Part shown: piece after piece, positions 57,710 through 64,000 of the stretch
Layout of the letters: every line of letters starts with the position of its first letter
Position numbering within the stretch: the stretch's first letter is position 1
Origin: UBA877 sp034436335
Lineage (GTDB): Bacteria > Chloroflexota > Anaerolineae > Anaerolineales > Villigracilaceae
DNA: 64,000 nucleotides
Direction: 5' to 3'
Assembly: GCA_034436335.1 (NCBI GenBank)
Contig: DAOTVO010000019.1
Location: 1-64,000, forward strand
The notes under the pieces: generated by a model
Told to the model about the DNA's origin: nothing
The model's input: only the letters and a program-made list of their open reading frames with translations
The model's database searches: none
Program-made: the position numbers and the translations under genes

Positions 57710-58396
57710 ATGAACCCGCGTTTCTACAAAATTTTCCGCTGGATTATCCGTACCCTGCTCAAACTGATTGCCCGCGTCGAAGTGACCGGCTTCGAGAAAT
57801 TGCCTGTTTCGGGCGGCTATGTGGTTGCCGCCAATCACATCGGCCGGCTGGATGCCGCCATTCCGTACTTTGTTCTCGACCGTCCCGACATTATCATGGT
57901 CGTGGCCGAGAAATATCGCAAGTACGCTTTCTACCGCTGGCTGGTGAGAATCACCAACGGCATGTTCATTGACCGGTACAACGCCGACATCGGCGCCATC
58001 CGCGAGACCCTGCGGCGGCTGCGCGCGGGCGGGATTTTTGTCGTCACCCCGGAGGGGACGCGCTCAAAGAGCGGCAACCTGCAGGAGGCCAAACCGGGGG
58101 CGATTTATCTGGCCTGGAAGGCTGGCGTGCCGATCTTGCCCGTCGCCCTGACCGGCTGTGAGGACGCGGTGGTCAAGGCGCGGCTCAAGCGCTTTCAGCG
58201 GCTGGACATCCGCGTGAAAGCGGGCGAGTTCTTTACCTTGCCTGCCGAGGCCAAAGGCGCCGACCGCGAGGCGCTTCTGCAGCGATATACCGACGAGGTG
58301 ATGTGCCGCATTGGCGTTCTTCTGCCGCCGGAGCGGCGCGGCGTCTACGCGGAACACCCGCGGTTGAAGGAGTTGCTGGGCAACCCGCCGGCCTGA
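57710..58396 (+). CDS. 1-acyl-glycerol-3-phosphate acyltransferase-like, second copy
   Basis: A 228-residue PlsC-type acyltransferase. The HX4D motif is NHIGRLDAA, followed by FIDRYNADIG and PEGTRSK. It is similar along its length to the gene 30 bases upstream, so the two arose by tandem duplication; differences in the acceptor region suggest different acyl chain or acceptor preferences. The 6-base gap to the next gene indicates an operon. Confidence 0.9.
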   Translation: MNPRFYKIFRWIIRTLLKLIARVEVTGFEKLPVSGGYVVAANHIGRLDAAIPYFVLDRPDIIMVVAEKYRKYAFYRWLVRITNGMFIDRYNADIGAIRETLRRLRAGGIFVVTPEGTRSKSGNLQEAKPGAIYLAWKAGVPILPVALTGCEDAVVKARLKRFQRLDIRVKAGEFFTLPAEAKGADREALLQRYTDEVMCRIGVLLPPERRGVYAEHPRLKELLGNPPA

Positions 58397-58401
58397 CGCA
58401 G

Positions 58402-58803
58402 ATGAAATTCCCCAAACTGTTCATTTTGCTTTTCATCCCACTCGCCATTGCCCTGTTTTTGGAAAACTTTCCCTACGGCGTCTATTTCGCGCCGGGGGCA
58501 CTGGCCTACAGGCTGTATGCCGGTTATTTTACAGATTTTATCCAGCCTTTTGGGTTGTACTTTGTTCTTTGTCTGCCCGAACCGTGGCTGGCCTGGATGC
58601 GTCCCTGGCGGGTCAAAACCCTGCTCGTTTTCCTCGTCCCATCGGCCATGGAACTGCTTCAAGGTCTGGGGCTGGACGTGCTCGGTCGCGATTTTGATCC
58701 GTTGGACTTCCTCGCCTATGCCGCCGGCGCGCTGTTGGCGGCTCTGTTCGAGCGGCAGGTGCTGGCGCGGCTCAAGTTTTGGAATTTTCCTTCAATAAGT
58801 TGA
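58402..58803 (+). CDS. VanZ-like small membrane protein
   Basis: A 133-residue protein with about four membrane segments. The pattern PSAMELLQGLGLDVLGRDFDPLDFLAYAAGALLAALF (cut here into its key residues E, Q, R, D, D, G) is that of VanZ-like proteins. Function is not known beyond glycopeptide resistance in some relatives. I placed the start at ATG 58402, 6 bases after the plsC copy, because longer frames overlap that gene. Confidence 0.75.
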   Translation: MKFPKLFILLFIPLAIALFLENFPYGVYFAPGALAYRLYAGYFTDFIQPFGLYFVLCLPEPWLAWMRPWRVKTLLVFLVPSAMELLQGLGLDVLGRDFDPLDFLAYAAGALLAALFERQVLARLKFWNFPSIS

Positions 58804-58820
58804 GGGGGATGTGAAAGGAA

Positions 58821-58846
58821 GGCGGTCACGTTGAACGGTGACCGCC
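58821..58846. terminator. Hairpin between convergent genes
   Basis: GGCGGTCAC (58821-58829) pairs with GTGACCGCC (58838-58846). Neither side has a strong T tract, but the position between the convergent VanZ-like and serpin genes fits a terminator. Confidence 0.6.
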
Positions 58847-58854
58847 GATGCCGT

Positions 58855-60135
58855 TTAGCGCGGGTCCAGCACCCTGCCCATGAAGAGAATGGTTCCGGTG
58901 GGGACATCACGAATGGCGAAGAAGAAGGGCCGGTCAATGACCAATTCGATGCCCTGGGATGGCATTGCGCCGGTGGCCATGATGATCACCGTTGCGGCGG
59001 CGGCCTCGGTGCCTTTTTCATCCACAGCGATGAAGGCTTTGTGGAGCGCCTCGCTGATATAGAGAGAATGCTGACCGTCCATGCCGGAGAAATCGGCCAG
59101 GTCGGGGTTAAACGCTGCGGTCATGCCCATTTGAGACAGAAGACCGCTCAAGGTCAGGAAGGTCTCGAATTTGAATTTCGGCATGGAGAGACGCACTTGT
59201 TCCGTCTGCATTTGATTGACAATTTGCTCGTAGGTCTTGGCCGTCAGGATGTTTTCGACGGCTTCGAAGTTCCCCAAGTCCGGTACGACGACGATCATTT
59301 CGGTCAAACCGCCCTTGTAGGGCAGGGCAACCGCCTGCCAGCCCTCGCCGGCTGCATAGGGGAACGGTTTTTGATGGTCCTGCGACATCATCGGGACATT
59401 GACGGTTTCACCGTTCAACAGCGTAAAGGGACGGTCGCTGGTATCGTTGGCGTCAAATTCATATTCCCAGACGGCTTTGAAGTAAATGGCGTTTGCTAAA
59501 ACGAGGCGGGTGGAAGAGTCGGGCATGCCGGGCGGAAGCATGTTTTGAATCCGCTTGCGGGTCTGGTCTGAAATCCAATCGTTGATGGCGCGGCGGGCAT
59601 TTTCGGGAGACCTGGCAAAATCCACCAGCCGCATCCCGGCGCCGTAGTTCAAGGCCAGCAGGTCGAGGTATTCGGGGCGGAACGGCCAGTCTTTCTGCCC
59701 CCAGAGAGCGTTGGCGATGGTGAGTTCGAAGCGGTTGTCCTTGTCCACGCTCGCAGCCTGTTCGGGACGGGCGGCCAGGTCGAGGTCGAGGTCATTGAAG
59801 GCAGGGTGAAATTGCGCTTCGGGCAGGGTGTAATGGAGAACGTCTGCCATTTGGGAGGCCGTCTCGCCGCGCGCTCCGGCGTAGGTCATGGCAAAGGCCA
59901 GCGAGATGCTGTAAGGCGAGTAGACGATGTTGCCATCTTGTGCGCGCACCACCTGATAGAAGTCGAAGGCAAAGGCAGTATTGCCGGCGACCAATTCGGA
60001 GAGATCGGCGGCGGGCGCGTTTGGATTCTCGACCCGCTTCAATTTCGAGGCGGCGACCTGTCCGCCTCCGCAGGCGGAGAGAAATGCCGCGAGGGTCATC
60101 AAAGAGGCGAGGAAAAAGACCAATCGTTTTGTCAT
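58855..60135 (-). CDS. Serpin family protease inhibitor lipoprotein
   Basis: A 426-residue bacterial serpin with a lipobox (FLSAC) and so probably attached to the cell surface. Serpin landmarks are present: NIVYSPYSISLAFAMTYAGA, NAIYFKAVWEYEFD, and the C-terminal DRPFFFAIRD...ILFMGRVLDP. The reactive loop is EKGTEAAAATVIIMATGAM. The hinge GTEAAAAT matches the inhibitory consensus, so it should trap a protease rather than act as a passive serpin. The exact P1 residue is uncertain (Gly or Met). It has a strong AAAGGAG ribosome-binding site. Confidence 0.93.
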   Translation of the reverse strand: MTKRLVFFLASLMTLAAFLSACGGGQVAASKLKRVENPNAPAADLSELVAGNTAFAFDFYQVVRAQDGNIVYSPYSISLAFAMTYAGARGETASQMADVLHYTLPEAQFHPAFNDLDLDLAARPEQAASVDKDNRFELTIANALWGQKDWPFRPEYLDLLALNYGAGMRLVDFARSPENARRAINDWISDQTRKRIQNMLPPGMPDSSTRLVLANAIYFKAVWEYEFDANDTSDRPFTLLNGETVNVPMMSQDHQKPFPYAAGEGWQAVALPYKGGLTEMIVVVPDLGNFEAVENILTAKTYEQIVNQMQTEQVRLSMPKFKFETFLTLSGLLSQMGMTAAFNPDLADFSGMDGQHSLYISEALHKAFIAVDEKGTEAAAATVIIMATGAMPSQGIELVIDRPFFFAIRDVPTGTILFMGRVLDPR

Positions 60136-60331
60136 CCTTATCTCCTTTCAAAAAACAGATGCTTTTTACCCCCCTTTTGTTCCCACTGCTGTCCAGGAGA
60201 ACCAGACGGCAAAAGTCATTCCTCGCCGCGTGCCTCTGAAAACAGTCCGGCTTGGGCAAAAGACGGGTCAAGGCTCGCCTGTGCAAAAAGACGGCTCAGA
60301 CGAAGAAGGAATGCAACGCCGCCTTGCCACC

Positions 60332-60772
60332 TCAAGCAACCGGCTCGAAAGTCCCATTCAGAAGCAGGTAATACAACCTGACTTCCAGGTCGGGGAATTC
60401 GGCCTGGATGCGCTGGCGTGTGGCGCGCAAATCGGCAGCGTGACGCTCGGGGCTATCGGCAAACTGGAGAACTCAGCGTACAGGTGATAGGGGGAGTGAG
60501 CGCAAATCGGCAGCGTGACGCTCGGGGCTATCGGCCGCACCGTACGCGCCGCAGTCCTCGTGGTTGATGAGCACTACTTTCTTGATCTCATGCAGACGAT
60601 GAGAAATTCCTACCTGTTTCATCACGAAATCCAGGTCGAAGACACCGCCAGCCACCGACAGGCGGTCGTAATCGCCCACGCCGAACTCGCTCTCCAGCCA
60701 GTCGTTGATGATCTTTTGCAGGCGGAAGTCCATGCAGTGGACAACAATTGCTTGGGTCACATGTTTTGTCAT
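60332..60772 (-). pseudogene. Beta-carbonic-anhydrase-like gene broken by an in-frame 75-bp duplication
   Basis: The open part encodes 99 residues from ATG 60772, with the zinc and catalytic residues CMDFR (CxDxR) and NHEDCGAYG (HxxC) of a beta-type carbonic anhydrase. It then meets TGA at 60473-60475. Past the stop the same frame continues for 46 residues to TGA 60332, ending YYLLLNGTFEPVA. The interruption is a 36-base direct repeat (60425-60460 and 60500-60535) flanking 39 bases, so 75 bases are extra. Both copies encode ADSPERHAADLR in frame. The intact ancestor would have been about 120 residues. An assembly error is the main alternative. Confidence 0.82.
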
Positions 60773-60825
60773 TTTCTCTCCTGCCTCCAGAAGCAGACTT
60801 CCAGATTCTAAAGTGGGGCAACTTG

Positions 60826-62244
60826 TTATAAAACCGGCGCGCTGGGTTGACGGTGCAGGAACTCGCCCATGCCAGCCCTTCCCAGCCAGGTCTCGCCATC
60901 CACGATCAACCGGCCGCGCAGAAAGACCTTCTCCGGGTAACCGGTCAGTTCCCAGCCCTCGTACAAGTTGTAATCGGTGCGCTGATGGGATAGAGCGACG
61001 CCATACTTGACCTTCCGGTTCGGATCCCAGATAACCAGGTCCGCGTCGGAACCGGGCAGCAGTGCGCCTTTGCGCGGGTACAGGCCGAAGATTTTGGCCG
61101 GATTGGTGGATGTCAGCGCCACAAACTGCTGCGGCGTTAACTTGCCGGACCCGACGCCGGCCGTCCACAGAACCGGCAGACGGTCCTGCACCCCTGGCAG
61201 GCCGTTGGGGATTTTGGTGAAGTCACCGCGGCCGAGTTCCTTGCCGGGGATGGCGACCTCCTGTCCCTCGTAGCGGATGGGCTTCGTCCCATCGAAGAAG
61301 AAGGGGCAGTGGTCGGTGCCGACTGTCTGGAGCGTGCCGTCGGCCAGTCCCTGCCACAGGCGGGCGTTGTCGGCGGCGGTGCGGACGGGCGGGGAGCAAA
61401 TCCACTTGGCTCCATCGGGGCGCGTCAGGTCGTCTTCGGTGAAGAACAGATATTGCGGGCAGGTCTCTCCCATCGCGCGGGCGCCGCGCTCGCGCGCGTA
61501 GCGGAGCATATCCACCTCCCCGGCGGCGTTCATGTGGACGATGTAGATGGGGGCGTCGGCCTGGGCGGCCAGGGCGCAGGCGCGCAGGGTCGCCTCGACC
61601 GCGCCCCAGGCCGGGCGTGTGCGGGCGTGCCAGATGGGGTCGGTGTGACCGGCGGCGAGCGCCTCGGCGGTCAGCGTCTCGATGACATCGCCGTTCTCAG
61701 CATGGAGCAGGACGAGCAGGCCATGCTCGCGGGCAATGCGCAGGGTGCGAAAAATGTTGCCATCGTCCAGGCGCAGACGGTTGTTGTAGGCAGTAAAAAC
61801 CTTCAAGGTGGTGATGCCCAGCTCGGGGAGATGGGGGATTTCGGCAGCAATTTTTTCATCGAAGCGGGTCAGGTTCATGTGGGCGGCATAGTCCACCGCG
61901 GCTTTGGCGGACTTCTCGCGCCAGGCTTTCACCGATTCTTGCAGGGTGGGAAAATCGAAGGAGACGAAGTCAATCACGGTCGTCGTCCCGCCGAAGGCGG
62001 CTGCTTTTGTCCCGCTGTAATGGTCATCTGAGGAGACTGTGCCGAACATCGGCAGGTCGAAGTGCGTGTGCGGGTCCACCCCGCCGGGAAGGATGAGTTT
62101 GCCGGAGGCGTCTAGGACCTCGGCGCCTGGGGCGTGCAGTCCCGGCCCGGCAGCGGCAATTTTCCCATCACGGATGAGTAAGTCGGCCATAGTAGATGCG
62201 GTCTCTGTAACCAGCGTCCCGCCGGCGATGAGAAGTTCTGACAT
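60826..62244 (-). CDS. Dihydropyrimidinase / D-hydantoinase
   Basis: A 472-residue cyclic amidohydrolase that opens dihydropyrimidines or hydantoins. Binuclear metal ligands are visible: HTHF (HxH), the carbamylated Lys in TTLKVFTAYNN, LLHAEN, YIVHMN and GTDHCPF. Conserved GGVDPHTH begins the motif series. I chose ATG 62244, which follows AAGGA. A longer start at 62280 is possible. Its neighbours (serpin, broken carbonic anhydrase) give no pathway context. Confidence 0.92.
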   Translation of the reverse strand: MSELLIAGGTLVTETASTMADLLIRDGKIAAAGPGLHAPGAEVLDASGKLILPGGVDPHTHFDLPMFGTVSSDDHYSGTKAAAFGGTTTVIDFVSFDFPTLQESVKAWREKSAKAAVDYAAHMNLTRFDEKIAAEIPHLPELGITTLKVFTAYNNRLRLDDGNIFRTLRIAREHGLLVLLHAENGDVIETLTAEALAAGHTDPIWHARTRPAWGAVEATLRACALAAQADAPIYIVHMNAAGEVDMLRYARERGARAMGETCPQYLFFTEDDLTRPDGAKWICSPPVRTAADNARLWQGLADGTLQTVGTDHCPFFFDGTKPIRYEGQEVAIPGKELGRGDFTKIPNGLPGVQDRLPVLWTAGVGSGKLTPQQFVALTSTNPAKIFGLYPRKGALLPGSDADLVIWDPNRKVKYGVALSHQRTDYNLYEGWELTGYPEKVFLRGRLIVDGETWLGRAGMGEFLHRQPSAPVL

Positions 62245-62371
62245 AACTAATCCTTCCATTCGGATTTCTTTGCGCTTCAAGCAAGTCTGATGAAATTTTG
62301 CCAGAAGTTTGGATTTTTTCGTAGGAAAGGCTACGTTGCCAGTGTATATTTATTTTTGTGTAGTGGTTAAG
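62245..62371. other. Gene-free stretch before the IS1 remnant
   Basis: No gene is supported here or in 62609-62891: the short plus-strand frames are antisense to or unrelated to any recognised sequence and lack ribosome-binding sites. Confidence 0.5.
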
Positions 62372-62608
62372 TTACAAGCCAAAGGTGCGTTCAATGCTAC
62401 GCACTGCCGAAGGCGTGGAACGTTCGAAGTAGGCTGCTAGAATTTGCTCTTTTTGTTCATCCGTGTAGCCGCGTTTCGGTTCCAGAGCGCCACGTTTTCC
62501 GCAGTCCTTGTACCAGTATTGCTGACTGCCACTGGCATTGTGGCTATTTTTGACGATGTTTTGGCTACCGCATTTTCGATATGTATATCTTTGGTGATCA
62601 TACGCACA
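62372..62608 (-). pseudogene. IS1-family InsA transposase remnant
   Basis: In one minus-strand frame between stops the translation reads KCGSQNIVKNSHNASGSQQY, then WYKDCGKR, then PKRGYTDEQKEQILAAYFER, then VRSIERTFGL and a stop. This is the zinc-finger and helix-turn-helix part of InsA from IS1-type elements. The first Cys of the zinc finger (expected CxxC) is replaced, the start is missing, and the frame ends in the middle of the second helix. No terminal inverted repeats or InsB are seen, so it is a relic. Confidence 0.7.
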
Positions 62609-62891
62609 CTATACCGCAAATCACTTCAACTTCGCCGCTGTCAATTTTTTACATTATACGCTGATTAGTCAATTGTGGCAGTTTTTATAACAACCGCCGA
62701 AATTGTGCCTTAAGGCGATTTCTGCTGCTTTGATTGGCTGTGTGTTGACCGATTTGCTTCGGGGGGGCATGGCAAGACAAGACGACCAGGCGAATCGCTT
62801 CGTACAACTGAGTTGTGTTCTAAAATCCTTGCATCCTCCTCTAATTCATGCTAAAATCACCCCCGTTGCACGACCAATACCGAACGCATCG

Positions 62892-62914
62892 AAAAGTGGG
62901 CGCCCCCCACTTTT
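62892..62914 (+). terminator. Hairpin upstream of nusA
   Basis: AAAAGTGGG (62892-62900) pairs with CCCACTTTT (62906-62914). It resembles a terminator or leader hairpin, 36 bases before the nusA start. Confidence 0.6.
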
Positions 62915-62950
62915 CTGCTTGTAAAGTAATAAGATGGAGCGATTGAAGGA

Positions 62951-64000
62951 ATGAAAAACGAATTTGCCCTGGCTTTCAATGAAATCATCGAGGAAAAACA
63001 ACTGCCCAAAGAGATTATTCTGGCGGCGATTGAGTCGGCCATGGTCTCGGCTTATCGGCGGGCAGTGAATGCTTCCAATGCCCAGGAAGTGCGCGCCAAG
63101 CTCGACCCGGAGACGGGCAAAGTGGTCATCTATGCCGAAAAGGAAGTGGTAGAAGAAGTCCAGGATGAGCGCACCGAGGTCAGCCTGGAAGAAGCGCGCA
63201 AAGTGCAGCCGAACACGCAAATTGGCGACATGGTGATTGTCGAAAGCACGCCCAAAGACTTTGGGCGCGTTGCCGCGCAGACCGCGCGTCAGGTCATTCA
63301 GCAGCGCATTCGCGAGGCGGAACGCCAAATGCAGGCCGATTTCTTCAACAAGCAGGTGGGAGAAATCATCAGCGGTACGGTGCAGGCGGTCAACAATACC
63401 CAGGGCGTGACGGTAGGGCTGGATATGAAAGCCGAAGGGCTGATGCCGCCCAACCAGAAGATTCCGGGCGAACGCTTCAAAGTACACGACCGTGTGCGTG
63501 CCATCGTGTTGGAAGTCAAAGACAACCCGCGCGGCCCGCAGATTATCCTTTCGCGCGCTCATCGCAATTTCCTGCGCCGCCTGCTCGAAAACGAAGTGCC
63601 GGAAATCTATCACGGCATCGTGGAAATCCGCGCCATCGCCCGCGAGCCGGGTCAACGCGCCAAGGTGGCCGTCTCCGCGACCCAGCCTAATGTGGACCCG
63701 GTGGGCGCTTGCGTGGGCATCAAAGGCGTGCGCATCCAGGCCATCGTCAAGGAACTGCATGACGAGAAAATTGACATCATCGAGTGGAATCCCGACCCGG
63801 TGATTTATATTTCCAAAGCCCTTAGCCCGGCGCGGGTGACCGGCGTCTATCTGAATGAGTCGGAGAGGACGGCCACCGTGGTCGTTCAGGAAGACCAACT
63901 CTCGCTGGCCATCGGCCGCGATGGGCAAAACGCCCGCCTGGCCGCCAAATTGACCGGCTGGCGCATCGACATCAAATCGCTGGCCGAGGCGGCGGGCGAT
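62951..64000 (+). CDS. nusA: Transcription termination/antitermination protein NusA (partial, cut by the window end)
   Basis: The first 350 residues of NusA, running off the end of the window. The N-terminal domain (MKNEFALAFNEIIEEKQLPK ...) binds RNA polymerase; an S1 domain (about 135-200, GEIISGTVQAVNNTQGVTVGL) and KH domains follow, with GIKGVRIQAIVKEL and IGRDGQNARLAAKLTGW. It modulates pausing, termination and antitermination. A GAAGGA ribosome-binding site precedes ATG 62951. In many genomes nusA sits upstream of infB, which would lie past the window. Confidence 0.96.
   Translation, partial: MKNEFALAFNEIIEEKQLPKEIILAAIESAMVSAYRRAVNASNAQEVRAKLDPETGKVVIYAEKEVVEEVQDERTEVSLEEARKVQPNTQIGDMVIVESTPKDFGRVAAQTARQVIQQRIREAERQMQADFFNKQVGEIISGTVQAVNNTQGVTVGLDMKAEGLMPPNQKIPGERFKVHDRVRAIVLEVKDNPRGPQIILSRAHRNFLRRLLENEVPEIYHGIVEIRAIAREPGQRAKVAVSATQPNVDPVGACVGIKGVRIQAIVKELHDEKIDIIEWNPDPVIYISKALSPARVTGVYLNESERTATVVVQEDQLSLAIGRDGQNARLAAKLTGWRIDIKSLAEAAGD

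Noticed and set aside
60473..60475. TGA as a selenocysteine codon in the carbonic anhydrase
   Set aside because: It lies in the duplicated segment, outside the catalytic region, and no selenocysteine insertion hairpin is apparent directly downstream. A duplication that introduced a stop explains it fully.
62444..62668. Plus-strand hydrophobic frame of 74 codons
   Set aside because: It is antisense to the InsA relic and has no ribosome-binding site.

Overview
The window looks like chromosomal DNA of a GC-rich Chloroflexota bacterium, most likely class Anaerolineae. This rests on three things I can see: many lipoproteins with Thr/Pro-rich linkers after the lipobox, a fused transaldolase/glucose-6-phosphate isomerase, and a long coiled-coil insertion in RNA polymerase beta'. 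Assignment is by recognition of protein families, not by a database search. The window is gene-dense and mostly housekeeping; I see no prophage, CRISPR array, rRNA or tRNA. The only mobile-element protein is a decayed IS1-type InsA fragment near 62.4-62.6 kb.

Layout. 0-5.4 kb: envelope proteins (two lipoproteins, one of them a thioredoxin-cyclophilin fusion, an HExxH protein, a PrsW-like protease, DedA). 5.7-8.6 kb: a TetR regulator with a perfect palindromic operator over its own promoter, then two SDR-family oxidoreductases. 8.7-11.4 kb: TldE/TldD protease pair (minus strand). 11.5-15.7 kb: a minus-strand module of a DUF2089-type regulator, a DUF4097-like beta-strand protein, a membrane protein, an MFS permease and a small protein; four of the five carry the same short helical (SHOCT-like) motif. 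15.9-18 kb: CorA and a coiled-coil zinc-ribbon protein. 18.1-22.3 kb: translationally coupled rpiB, tal-pgi and a VanY-like lipoprotein. 22.9-24.5 kb: alpha-galactosidase. 24.6-32.8 kb: rpoC (without rpoB), an SH3-like lipoprotein and gyrA. 34.9-38.9 kb: phnD-phnC-phnE phosphonate-type ABC importer with an unusually large permease. 39.7-42.1 kb: lipoate ligase, ParB-like and metallophosphoesterase operon. 43.2-45.6 kb: moaA and an ACT-domain malic enzyme. 45.7-49.4 kb: YgjP-like metallopeptidase, FAD oxidoreductase, VapBC/FitAB-type toxin-antitoxin pair, flippase-like membrane protein. 49.5-55 kb: cNMP-binding/PH membrane protein, def, recF, cupin, CrtI-like oxidoreductase. 55.1-58.8 kb: class II aldolase, thiolase, tandem plsC genes, VanZ-like protein. 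58.9-62.2 kb: serpin lipoprotein, broken beta-carbonic anhydrase, dihydropyrimidinase. The window ends inside nusA.

The most unusual signal is in the repeats. Short palindromes with GTAG/CTAC feet, resembling REP elements, sit at many gene ends, and in six cases the foot itself supplies the stop codon of the neighbouring gene. Two of them have expanded into tandem arrays (42-bp and 28-bp units). A different GC-rich repeat (39-bp unit, in frame) has invaded the coding sequence of tal-pgi at two loops. Several promoters place TATAAT about 6-8 bases before an ATG with no room for a ribosome-binding site, suggesting leaderless mRNAs.
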